Positions 46,678-54,157 of a stretch of 64,000 nucleotides of DNA are shown one piece after another (position 1 is the first letter of the stretch; each line of letters opens with the position of its first letter). Location: contig CANNFX010000004.1 of NCBI GenBank assembly GCA_947504025.1, forward strand, positions 62,001-126,000. The letters run 5' to 3'. The translations under genes were made by a program, and so were the position numbers. Origin of the DNA: an uncultured Sphingomonadaceae bacterium. Its GTDB lineage: Bacteria > Pseudomonadota > Alphaproteobacteria > Sphingomonadales > Sphingomonadaceae. Below the pieces are notes generated by a model. It was not told the DNA's origin, searched no databases, and saw only the letters and a list, made by a program, of their open reading frames with translations.

Positions 46678-46702
46678 GGAACGAAAGTGCCGCGGTTCGG
46701 TT
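46678..46702 (+). promoter_or_regulatory. Overlapping EcfG-like promoter facing the kinase gene
   Basis: On the plus strand GGAAC (46678-46682), 16 bases and GGTT (46699-46702) match the EcfG consensus with one change in the -10 box. It overlaps the nepR promoter almost base for base, in the opposite direction, about 100 bases before the kinase start. Confidence 0.5.
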
Positions 46703-46704
46703 CC
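46680..46704 (-). promoter_or_regulatory. EcfG promoter of nepR-ecfG
   Basis: On the minus strand GGAAC (46704-46700) is followed by exactly 16 bases and CGTT (46683-46680), a full match to the EcfG consensus. It predicts positive autoregulation of the stress sigma factor. Confidence 0.9.
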
Positions 46705-46785
46705 CTGTTTTAGGGCCTTGATTACATTCTTAGAGTTAATTGCTGACATTTGGCCTTTACCAGCAAGTGTAAATCGAGGGCAAAT

Positions 46786-48465
46786 TTGGAAAATTCGCCG
46801 AAATCGCGGAAATGGTCCCGGCGCTGGCTGGGGGAATATCCGCGTGCGGTACCACTGACGATTTTCATTCTAGTCGCTTGTATTACTGTGCTCAGTGTCT
46901 TGGCCATTGAACGCGGCGAGCATCAGCGAGATCATGCGCAGTTGCGCCAGACCGGCCAATCGGTCGCCTATGCGCTGGAGCGCCGGGCCGCGGAAAGCTC
47001 TTCTTATCTACGAGCTGGAGCGGCTTTATTTGCAACTGTCGATGACGTGCCCAGTGACACCTTCCGACGGTTTATCGATCAGCTGCGGCTTGATCACAAC
47101 TATCGCGGAACCGATGGGATCGGCTGGGCCCCGCGCGTCTCGGCGGATGAAATCGATGCATTCGAACGCGCCGTTGAGCCGCAAGTCGGCGTGAAGCTCG
47201 ATGTCTATCCCGAGCCTTCGCCCGATACGGCGTTTGTAGTGCCGGTTACATATCTTCAGCCGGAGTCGGTGCGGAACGGCCGAGCGCTGGGCTTTGATAT
47301 GTATTCGGAGCCGGTTCGCCGCGCGGCTATGGACGAAGCCGCGCGTACTGCGCGACCAACAGCTAGTGGCAGAGTGGTCCTGAAACAGGAGGGGGCCATC
47401 AGCGCCCCGGGTTTTCTGATCTATATGCCGGTCTTCAGGGCGGGCTCTGCCGGACGTGTGTTGAATGGGTTTATCTATAGTCCGTTCAACGCCAAGGATT
47501 TTCTGGCTGGTGTCGTTCAATTGGAAGGACGCGGAAACATTGGCATTCGTCTGTTTGATCGGCAAATCGCTGCTGCTCAACAGTTGGCGGGTACGCCGCT
47601 GTCAGGCACGAGCCGGTTAAAATTGGTAGAAGAAGTATCGATCGCAAACCGACAATTATTGCTGGAAGTGGAGTCGGCGCGAGGCCGAAGCCTTTCCGCG
47701 CTTTCCATGGCAACTCTGCTGTTCGGACTGCTTGTCGCAAGCCTAATGATGGCTATGGCGCGGATACTAACCCGTCAGGCGAAGGAAGATGCAGCGACGC
47801 TTAACTGGTTTCAGGAGCAGGCATCGATCCGCACCTCGCTCACGCGCGAACTTAACCACAGGGTCAAGAACACACTGGCTAACGTGCTGTCGATCGTTTC
47901 ACTAACGCGCCGCCGATCCAACAATTTGGAGGACTTTGCTGAAGCGCTTGATGGCCGGATTCGAGCACTTTCGGCGACACACGATCTGCTCACCCAATCC
48001 GAATGGGGTACCACTCTAATCAGTGCTGTGGTGGAAGCGGAGTTGGCACCATATATTCGCAATGCAGAACAGGCGCTTAAGCTTGAAGGGCCAGCTGTTG
48101 AACTTGCTCCAAACGACGCGCTGTCACTAGGGCTTGCACTGCACGAATTGGCGACGAATGCATCCAAATTTGGCGCTTTGAGTGAACCTGGCGGGGTCGT
48201 GAAAGTACACTGGAGGCTTGTGAAAGAAGGTCTTGCGCGGATCGAATGGACTGAAAGTGGAGGTCCGCCGGTGTCTGAAAAGCGCGGTCGCGGTTTTGGA
48301 ACCGAATTGATTGAAAAAATCGTCGCGCATGAACTCAGAAATCCGATTGATCTGCGTTTCGAACCGGGCGGTGTGGAGTGTAGTTTATTGGTTCCTGTTC
48401 GCGAACCAACAGAGTTTGCGATGCGCGCTACGCGCCGTTTCGATCGGACTGCCGGTTCCGAATAG
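46786..48465 (+). CDS. Membrane HWE-family sensor kinase with CHASE domain
   Basis: About 559 residues. One helix (LTIFILVACITVLSVLAI, about 22-40), a periplasmic CHASE domain (about 70-270, including DHNYRGTDGIGW), then a second helix (MATLLFGLLVASLMMAMA). The kinase part has LNHRVKNTLANVLSIVSL as the phosphoacceptor box, an N box with HELATNASKFGAL and WTESGG, which mark the HWE subgroup. It most likely phosphorylates (or dephosphorylates) PhyR, as PhyK/PhyP-type proteins do. TTG 46786 is chosen because CGAGGG lies 6 bases upstream; TTG 46750 is possible. It is divergent from nepR-ecfG. Confidence 0.85.
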   Translation: MENSPKSRKWSRRWLGEYPRAVPLTIFILVACITVLSVLAIERGEHQRDHAQLRQTGQSVAYALERRAAESSSYLRAGAALFATVDDVPSDTFRRFIDQLRLDHNYRGTDGIGWAPRVSADEIDAFERAVEPQVGVKLDVYPEPSPDTAFVVPVTYLQPESVRNGRALGFDMYSEPVRRAAMDEAARTARPTASGRVVLKQEGAISAPGFLIYMPVFRAGSAGRVLNGFIYSPFNAKDFLAGVVQLEGRGNIGIRLFDRQIAAAQQLAGTPLSGTSRLKLVEEVSIANRQLLLEVESARGRSLSALSMATLLFGLLVASLMMAMARILTRQAKEDAATLNWFQEQASIRTSLTRELNHRVKNTLANVLSIVSLTRRRSNNLEDFAEALDGRIRALSATHDLLTQSEWGTTLISAVVEAELAPYIRNAEQALKLEGPAVELAPNDALSLGLALHELATNASKFGALSEPGGVVKVHWRLVKEGLARIEWTESGGPPVSEKRGRGFGTELIEKIVAHELRNPIDLRFEPGGVECSLLVPVREPTEFAMRATRRFDRTAGSE

Positions 48466-48501
48466 GGCGTTCCGTTGTTATGACTTCAGTTGAATTCGTG
48501 A

Positions 48502-49299
48502 TCAGCTCATTGGCTTGCTTGTTCTGAAGAACAGCGCTTGGCTTATAGCTGCGCGAACTGTCTTTTCCTGAAACGGTTTGGTGACGAGATAGGTTGGTTC
48601 TGGCCGATCGCCGGTAAGTAGGCGCTCGGGGTAAGCGGTGATGAAGATTACCGGCATAGTGTCTATCGCGAGAATATCATCGGCTGCGTCGAGGCCTGAA
48701 CTGCCGTCGGCAAGTTGAATGTCCGCGAGCACAAGGCCGGGTGTGTTTTCTGCAGCAATCTGCTGTGCCTGAGCGCGCGTTGCCGCTGTCCCACAGATGT
48801 CATGGCCGAGCGAGCGGACGAGATCTTCCAACTGCATCGAAATTAACGGCTCATCTTCAATGATCAGCACACTGGTCGAAGATTCACGGTCGATTTCCTC
48901 CACTGCTTTCTGGACCAAGTTGGTAACCTGACTTTCATCCAAATCCATGATCCGGGCTGCATCACCTGGGCTGAACCCCTCCAATGTTGTTAGGAGAAGA
49001 GCTTGACGGTTTAGCGGGGTTATGGATTTCAACCGGTCGGTCGCGGCCGCTTCATGACTGCCGGGAATTTCAGCCGGTTTGTCAGCGGTTTCAAGACAAG
49101 CATTGGCCCAGATTTCGTTGAAGGCTTTGTACAGCGCAACGCGACCATCCTCGAGCGCTGATTTCAGCATTTCGTCTGCCAACGCTGCTTCCAATGTTGC
49201 CTGTACAAACGCGTCGCCGATGGCTTGTGAACCAGTCAGTGCGCGCGCATAACGGCGCAAATAAGGTAGGTTGGAGGCAACTTGATCCCCAATGGACAT
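48502..49299 (-). CDS. phyR: General stress response regulator PhyR
   Basis: 265 residues. The N-terminal sigma-like domain (about 1-135, with LPYLRRYARALTGSQAIGDAFV and the region 4-like FSPGDAARIMDLDESQV) mimics EcfG. The C-terminal receiver domain starts at STSVLIIEDEP, with phosphoacceptor Asp193 (VLADIQL), T221 and K241. When phosphorylated, the sigma-like part binds NepR and frees EcfG. The exact EcfG promoter at 49357-49381 lies about 60 bases upstream. It is convergent with the kinase gene. Confidence 0.96.
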   Translation of the reverse strand: MSIGDQVASNLPYLRRYARALTGSQAIGDAFVQATLEAALADEMLKSALEDGRVALYKAFNEIWANACLETADKPAEIPGSHEAAATDRLKSITPLNRQALLLTTLEGFSPGDAARIMDLDESQVTNLVQKAVEEIDRESSTSVLIIEDEPLISMQLEDLVRSLGHDICGTAATRAQAQQIAAENTPGLVLADIQLADGSSGLDAADDILAIDTMPVIFITAYPERLLTGDRPEPTYLVTKPFQEKTVRAAISQALFFRTSKPMS

Positions 49300-49356
49300 G
49301 CAATTTCCCTTCCCGGGTTTTCGGCCGTGATCCCGACCTTGAGTTCGCGCGCTTAA

Positions 49357-49381
49357 AACGAGTGGTAGTCAGCTTGGTTCC
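49357..49381 (-). promoter_or_regulatory. EcfG promoter of phyR
   Basis: On the minus strand GGAAC (49381-49377), 16 bases, then CGTT (49360-49357): a full consensus match, about 58 bases upstream of the phyR start codon. Confidence 0.9.
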
Positions 49382-49436
49382 GATATCAAAACCTAGCCTA
49401 ATTTACAGAGACGTCTCAACTTTTTCTGGATATTCG

Positions 49437-49461
49437 GGAACTCTGCGTATTGCACAGCATT
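49437..49461 (+). promoter_or_regulatory. EcfG-like promoter of the candidate small RNA
   Basis: GGAAC (49437-49441), 16 bases, then CATT (49458-49461), one base away from CGTT. It faces away from the phyR promoter, with 55 bases between the two -35 boxes. Transcription would start near 49467. Confidence 0.5.
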
Positions 49462-49466
49462 TATTG

Positions 49467-49553
49467 GACATCATCGTCGAGCCCCCTCCCGTTAAATCGG
49501 CGATGACAATACCCCGAAAGGCCTCCGCTCCCCCGAGCGGGGGCCGTTTTTTT
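49467..49553 (+). ncRNA. Candidate stress-response small RNA next to phyR
   Basis: About 85 nucleotides with no convincing reading frame. Hairpin 1: TCATCGTCGA (49471-49480) pairs with TCGGCGATGA (49497-49506) through ten pairs including one G-U, exposing the loop GCCCCCTCCCGTTAAA. A C-rich loop of this type is a seed for ribosome-site pairing in alphaproteobacterial sRNAs. Hairpin 2 (49520-49545) is an intrinsic terminator with seven T. There is no plus-strand gene upstream for which the terminator could be meant. The architecture resembles the Caulobacter sRNA GsrN, which is also sigma-controlled and C-rich; I have not aligned them. Alternative: the hairpins are just the end of the minus-strand regulator gene, but the U-run is on the wrong side for that. 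Confidence 0.6.
49520..49553 (+). terminator. Strong intrinsic terminator (sRNA end)
   Basis: GGCCTCCGCTC (49520-49530) pairs with GAGCGGGGGCC (49535-49545) with one G-U pair around a CCCC loop, then G and seven T. The reverse side has only TTT, so it acts mainly for plus-strand transcripts. Confidence 0.85.
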
Positions 49554-49588
49554 GATCTGTTACGTGAATAGCCAAGCCCGGTGGGAAT

Positions 49589-50029
49589 TTAGCCATTGGG
49601 CTTGCGCAGGCGACCGAATAGGCCCTTGCGTTGGCCGCTGTGCAGGGCTTCGATGAGGCGGGCTGGATCATAGGGTTTTTCAAAAACCATCCCCAATGTG
49701 GCAACATGGGCAGGGATTTCCTGCGGTGCACCGGTAGAAAAAACGATCCGAGGCGGTCGCGGGCCGAGCATTTTTGCTAGCTCTGCCATTGCCCAACCGT
49801 TCTTGCTGTCGGCAATATGCACATCGAGGACGATGATGTCGGGGCGAGTGCTTTGCATGTCAGCAAGGGCTTGATCTGCACGAGCAAAAATCACGACTTC
49901 GCGCGCGCCGCCTCCCAGCAGCGCTTCTTCAAGTGACAATGCCAATACCGCGTCATCTTCGAGCACGAGTATACGGCCCAACGAGGCCTGAGCCATTCTC
50001 TGTGCGTCGCCTCGAGCTTTTTGTGCCAT
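49589..50029 (-). CDS. Single-domain response regulator
   Basis: 146 residues, just a receiver domain: LVLEDDAVLALSLEEAL at the start, phosphoacceptor Asp69 (IIVLDVHIADSKNGWAM), RIVFSTGAP with Ser98/Thr99, and FEKPYDPARLIEAL with Lys118. There is no output domain. Its position in the stress locus and its EcfG-like promoter suggest a phosphate shuttle or sink for the PhyR kinase, like the SdrG/LovR regulators. The VFSTGA segment partly recalls the FAT-GUY signature but is not an exact match. Start 50029 is used; 49996 is an alternative. Confidence 0.85.
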   Translation of the reverse strand: MAQKARGDAQRMAQASLGRILVLEDDAVLALSLEEALLGGGAREVVIFARADQALADMQSTRPDIIVLDVHIADSKNGWAMAELAKMLGPRPPRIVFSTGAPQEIPAHVATLGMVFEKPYDPARLIEALHSGQRKGLFGRLRKPNG

Positions 50030-50092
50030 AGCCTTGTCGCCCGTTGGTGCTGGATTCCATTGCGAACACCTCTTCGGCTTCGCTGCAAAACC

Positions 50093-50117
50093 AATGGAGG
50101 GGTGGACCTATAGTTCC
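50093..50117 (-). promoter_or_regulatory. EcfG-like promoter of the single-domain regulator
   Basis: On the minus strand GGAAC (50117-50113), 16 bases, then CATT (50096-50093). It has the same one-base change as the small-RNA promoter and lies about 64 bases before the regulator start. Confidence 0.45.
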
Positions 50118-50153
50118 CGTACAGGAGCCACTTCACAATATCTGCCCGATTGC

Positions 50154-51311
50154 TCAGAGTGACTTGTCGTAGAGTAGATATTCCCGGTTCAGCACGGTCT
50201 GCAATGCTTCGGCGATAGCGTTCATTCCCTGGTTGTCTTCTAGAATCCAACCAATTTCACCGCGGGTGGCACCATAATTTTCGACTGAGGATCGGCGGAT
50301 ATATTCGATGAGCATGAAAGCCAGTTGGCTGGCCATACGTGAGGATTGCAGCCGTTTCACAACGCCCATGAGCGGTACGCGAACCGAGCGAACTTTGGGT
50401 TTGCGCAACCACCAAAGCATCTTGGCCCAACCAAATGGGAGTAGCTTTCCGCCGATTGCTTTTATTGGTTCATTCACGTCGGGCAGGGTGATCATGAAGG
50501 CGACCGGTTCGCCGTCATATTCAGCGATACGGATCAGGTCCTTACGCACCAGCGGTTTAAGCTTCTTCGACGCATAACTGATTTCGGCATCGCTGAACGG
50601 TACGAAGCCCCAGTTGTCGGACCATGCATCGTTCAAAATGCCGAGAATGGTCTTAGCTTCAGCGGCAAAGTTTTTGAGGGCGACTTCGCGAATCTGAATT
50701 CGTTCGTTGCGCTCACCTGACTTGATGATCCGCTGAATCAGTGGCGGAAATTCTTTGGTGATGTCCAGTTCATAGGTCATCAGGCTTTTGGCCTTGGTGT
50801 AACCCATGCCTTCGATCCATCCCTGATAATGTGCCGGATCCTGCCCCATCAGCACGGTCGGAGGATGATTATGGCCCATGACTTGCAAGCCTGGTTCTTC
50901 CCAGACCGACATCGATATTGGTGCGAGCACACGGTTCATGCCTTGCTGACGTAACCATTCTTCCGCTCGGGCAATTAACGCTGTTGCGGTCTCTTGGCAT
51001 TCAGCTTCGAACAGACCCCAGTTACCGGTGCCTGGACCCATGCCTTGTTCGGCTGGCTGGGCGATTGCCAAGTGATCGATATGAGCCGAAATGCGTCCGA
51101 CCACCTGATCACCGCGCCGGGCAAGGAATAGCTGTACATCGGCATGTTTGAAGAACGGGTTCTTCTGCGGATTGAGCAATTCAGCCACTTCAGAACGGAT
51201 TGGTGGGACCCATGCAGGATCGCTTCTGTTTAGCCGATAAGGCAGATCGATGAACGCATTCAGGTCTACCTTGCCGGAAACCGGTGAAATCACTATCTGG
51301 GTGTCAGTCAC
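50154..51311 (-). CDS. GNAT-like fold protein of unknown function
   Basis: 385 residues, soluble. It looks like the widespread family often annotated as N-acetyltransferase or, wrongly, dATP pyrophosphohydrolase: FIDLPYRLNRSDPAWVPPIR at the start, NPFFKHADVQLFLARRGDQVVGRI, then a second half with AEYDGEPVAFMITLPD. The acetyl-CoA loop is not obvious, so activity is doubtful. It has its own position between the stress locus and a divergent desaturase gene. Confidence 0.7.
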   Translation of the reverse strand: MTDTQIVISPVSGKVDLNAFIDLPYRLNRSDPAWVPPIRSEVAELLNPQKNPFFKHADVQLFLARRGDQVVGRISAHIDHLAIAQPAEQGMGPGTGNWGLFEAECQETATALIARAEEWLRQQGMNRVLAPISMSVWEEPGLQVMGHNHPPTVLMGQDPAHYQGWIEGMGYTKAKSLMTYELDITKEFPPLIQRIIKSGERNERIQIREVALKNFAAEAKTILGILNDAWSDNWGFVPFSDAEISYASKKLKPLVRKDLIRIAEYDGEPVAFMITLPDVNEPIKAIGGKLLPFGWAKMLWWLRKPKVRSVRVPLMGVVKRLQSSRMASQLAFMLIEYIRRSSVENYGATRGEIGWILEDNQGMNAIAEALQTVLNREYLLYDKSL

Positions 51312-51453
51312 ATTGTGGTCCCTGTTCAGAATAGATTAGCCCTGCTTGCGCTAGGCGATCTTTGTCAAGCAGGCGCCCCTATATTGACGGCGAATTTGCG
51401 TTAGGGGTGATTTGCCGCCACGGTTTAATTAGCACGACCTTTCGGAAGCAATC

Positions 51454-52542
51454 ATGACCGCCCACGAGTCCATCAATATTGATACTGCAGCTGCGGCGAG
51501 CAGTGTTAACCAGTCCAAGTCGGCCATCAAGGACGATATGGAGATGATGCGCGCTGCTCGCGATCTGACAAAGGATATTGCGGAAGCAAACCCTCGCATT
51601 TTCTGGCCGGATATGCTGGTGTCTGCAGCATTGGGCTATAGCTCGCTTGCAGGGGCTCTTCTGGCCGACAGCGTAATCCTTACCGTCGCCTTCGGCCTCG
51701 TTGCTGCGCTCGCACTTTACCGCGCCTTGCTGTTTATTCACGAACTGGCACATATTCATCGCAATTCGCTGCGCGGCTTTCGCACCACTTGGAACATCCT
51801 TGTTGGCATCCCCATGCTAACGCCATCCCTGATGTATGAGGGCGTGCATACGATCCATCATCAGCGGACACGCTATGGTACGATTGAAGATCCGGAGTAT
51901 CTACCACTTGCGTTGATGAAGCCTTGGTCTTTGCCTCTCTTCATCCTGATCGCCTTGCTTGCACCGCCGGCGCTGCTCATCCGGTCCGCGATTCTGGTGC
52001 CATTGGGGATAGTTATTGCGCCGCTGCGCCGTCTTGTCTGGCAGCGCTTTTCTGCACTTGCGATCAATCCAGATTTCCGCCGCCGCGATCCGAGCAACGA
52101 GCTCCGCCGCCGTTTCTTTTGGCAAGAGGTCGGCTGCACGGTTTGGTCGATTACATTGCTTTCAAGCGTGTTCTTCATTGGTTGGCGCCCGTTGCTGACT
52201 GCGCTCGCGATCTTTTCATTCACTGCCGTTTTCAATCAGGTCCGCACGTTAGTAGCGCATCTGTGGGAGAATGATGGTGATGCGATGACAGTGACCGCGC
52301 AATATCTCGACAGCGTGAATGTCCCGCCGCCGGGCTGGGTTGCTGAGATTTGGGCGCCTGTTGGCTTGCGCTACCATGCTCTGCACCATTTAATGCCCAG
52401 CATGCCCTATCACTCGTTACCGGAGGCGCATCGTCGTCTGAAGAAGCACATGGGCGCCGGGTCGACCTATGACGGAGCAAATTACCCCGGGTTGATACCG
52501 CTGGTTAACCGGCTCGCGAAAAGCACGATGGTAAAGCGCTAA
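51454..52542 (+). CDS. Fatty acid desaturase family protein
   Basis: 362 residues. It has the three histidine boxes of membrane desaturases: HELAHIH, HTIHHQ and HALHHLMPSMPYH, with hydrophobic segments between. These bind a di-iron centre that inserts double bonds in acyl chains (or hydroxylates lipids or carotenoids). The substrate cannot be told from sequence. The N-terminal 50 residues are soluble and polar. Its stop overlaps the stop of the convergent GNAT gene by 4 bases. Confidence 0.88.
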   Translation: MTAHESINIDTAAAASSVNQSKSAIKDDMEMMRAARDLTKDIAEANPRIFWPDMLVSAALGYSSLAGALLADSVILTVAFGLVAALALYRALLFIHELAHIHRNSLRGFRTTWNILVGIPMLTPSLMYEGVHTIHHQRTRYGTIEDPEYLPLALMKPWSLPLFILIALLAPPALLIRSAILVPLGIVIAPLRRLVWQRFSALAINPDFRRRDPSNELRRRFFWQEVGCTVWSITLLSSVFFIGWRPLLTALAIFSFTAVFNQVRTLVAHLWENDGDAMTVTAQYLDSVNVPPPGWVAEIWAPVGLRYHALHHLMPSMPYHSLPEAHRRLKKHMGAGSTYDGANYPGLIPLVNRLAKSTMVKR

Positions 52543-53063
52543 GCTAGGAAGCGGATCATTGCCACGCGGCCTTCTTCGGGCAGCCCGTGGCTGACTTCTT
52601 TGGCAATTTCGCCGCGTAGGCGTGCGTGGCTGTCTAACTCCCCAACTTCGGCGAACCCTAAGCGCTCATAGAATGGCCCATTCCATGGCACATCGCGGAA
52701 TGTCGTGAGTGTGAGGGCAGAAAAACCGCTATTATGCGCGTTGATCTGGCATCCGCGCATTAGCCCAGATCCGATCCCTTGTTCCTGGAAGTCTGGGTGC
52801 ACCGAAAGTTCAACAATATGCAGCTCGCGGCCGAAGGATTCGCTCGCTAGGAATCCAGCAATCCGGTCGCCCGAGACCGCCACGAGGCAGTGACCGTTGG
52901 CGATCAGCTTGCGGTGGCGCCTGGGTGGGATCGCGTGGCCTCCTGCAATACCTGCAAGCGCGGGAATGGTCTCGAATAACTTGCCCGCCGCCAGTTCGAC
53001 GTCAGGAAGATGGCTCGCATCGTCCGGCCGTGCGAGCCGGATAGACCAATTGGCCGCGCTCAT
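52539..53063 (-). CDS. GNAT-family N-acetyltransferase
   Basis: 174 residues. Motif A is FQEQGIGSGLMRGCQI, preceded by the beta4 strand IVELSVHPD, and the end has GPFYERLGFAEVGEL. The start ATG 53063 overlaps the lptG stop (ATGA). It is the last gene of the clpS-lptF-lptG operon. Family-level call only. Confidence 0.88.
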   Translation of the reverse strand: MSAANWSIRLARPDDASHLPDVELAAGKLFETIPALAGIAGGHAIPPRRHRKLIANGHCLVAVSGDRIAGFLASESFGRELHIVELSVHPDFQEQGIGSGLMRGCQINAHNSGFSALTLTTFRDVPWNGPFYERLGFAEVGELDSHARLRGEIAKEVSHGLPEEGRVAMIRFLA

Positions 53064-54157
53064 TCTTCGGTGCGGATTAACACCGTCTCGCCGATCAATG
53101 CGAACAGCAAGAAGGGCGACCACGCCGCTAGGAAAGGCGGATAACCGCCAAAGCTGCCCATTGCGAGCGCTGCATTATCAACCACGAAATAGGCAAAGCC
53201 CAGCGCCATCCCTATGACAGCACGAAGGAATAGCTGCCCGGAGCGCGCCAAGCCGAATGCGGCGACTGCCCCTAGCAAGGGCATCAGGAAGGCAGATAGC
53301 GGTCCGGATATCTTGTGCCACCATTTGGCCTCAAGTTCACCTGTGCGCCGGCCCGCAGCTTCAAGCGCGTTGATTGATGCGCTGAGTTCTCCGAAAGACA
53401 TGACATCCGCATCCACGCTGTCGATGGCGATCTGTTCGGGCGTCAGGCCTTCGGCAACCACCATGCTGGGCCGCAGCTCAGTTCGTGCGGTTTCAACATC
53501 GAATACCTCGACACCGTCCATTTGCCAGCCGGGCGCAGCATATGTGGCAACTGAGGCACGCATTTGCTGTGTGATCATACCGCGCGGGTCACGGCCGTAC
53601 CAAGTTACGCCGCCCAGCTTCGTGCCCCGACCCGATCCAGTGATAGTCGCTGCCGTCAGAATATCCGGGCCATCGGTAACATACACATTACTGCGAATAC
53701 CCGATTCCAGGGGGACGGGCCCGTAATCACTAGCTTTCCATGCCTTGAGCGTCGCATTGCCGCGCACAACGACCGTTTCATTGAAGGCAAAGCTGCCTGC
53801 CGAAACCAGCGCCGCGACCAGAAGCAACGGCGCAAGCACCTGATGCGCGCTCATGCCAGCGGCCTTCATGGCGATAACTTCGCTATTTTGGTTAAGTGTG
53901 GCGAGTGAGATGATTGTCGCAAGCAGCACTGAATAGGGTAGGAAGCGTGCGATCAGTTGCGGCACGCGCATTGAAACATAGCGCCATAGTTCGGCCTCGC
54001 CGTTGCCTTCATAAGCGAGGATGTCGCCGCTCGCGCTGAGCAAATCGAGCATTTGCAGTATCAGCACGAGCATGACGAGAACCGCGAGGATGCGGACCAC
54101 GAACATTTTTGCCAGGTATAGTGTCAGCGCGCGGCTTGGGAAGAAATCAAGCTGCAC
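53060..54157 (-). CDS. lptG: LPS export permease LptG
   Basis: About 365 residues. The YjgP/YjgQ permease shape is clear: two helices at the start (MFVVRILAVLVMLVLILQMLD), helix 3 and the coupling-helix EVIAMKAAGMSAHQVLAPLL, a periplasmic beta-jellyroll (about 125-260), and three helices at the end. LptF and LptG form the transmembrane core that passes LPS from the inner membrane to LptC/A. GTG 54157 is chosen; it overlaps the lptF end by 11 bases. Paired with lptF and the LPS pathway ATPase elsewhere. Confidence 0.93.
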   Translation of the reverse strand: MQLDFFPSRALTLYLAKMFVVRILAVLVMLVLILQMLDLLSASGDILAYEGNGEAELWRYVSMRVPQLIARFLPYSVLLATIISLATLNQNSEVIAMKAAGMSAHQVLAPLLLVAALVSAGSFAFNETVVVRGNATLKAWKASDYGPVPLESGIRSNVYVTDGPDILTAATITGSGRGTKLGGVTWYGRDPRGMITQQMRASVATYAAPGWQMDGVEVFDVETARTELRPSMVVAEGLTPEQIAIDSVDADVMSFGELSASINALEAAGRRTGELEAKWWHKISGPLSAFLMPLLGAVAAFGLARSGQLFLRAVIGMALGFAYFVVDNAALAMGSFGGYPPFLAAWSPFLLFALIGETVLIRTEE

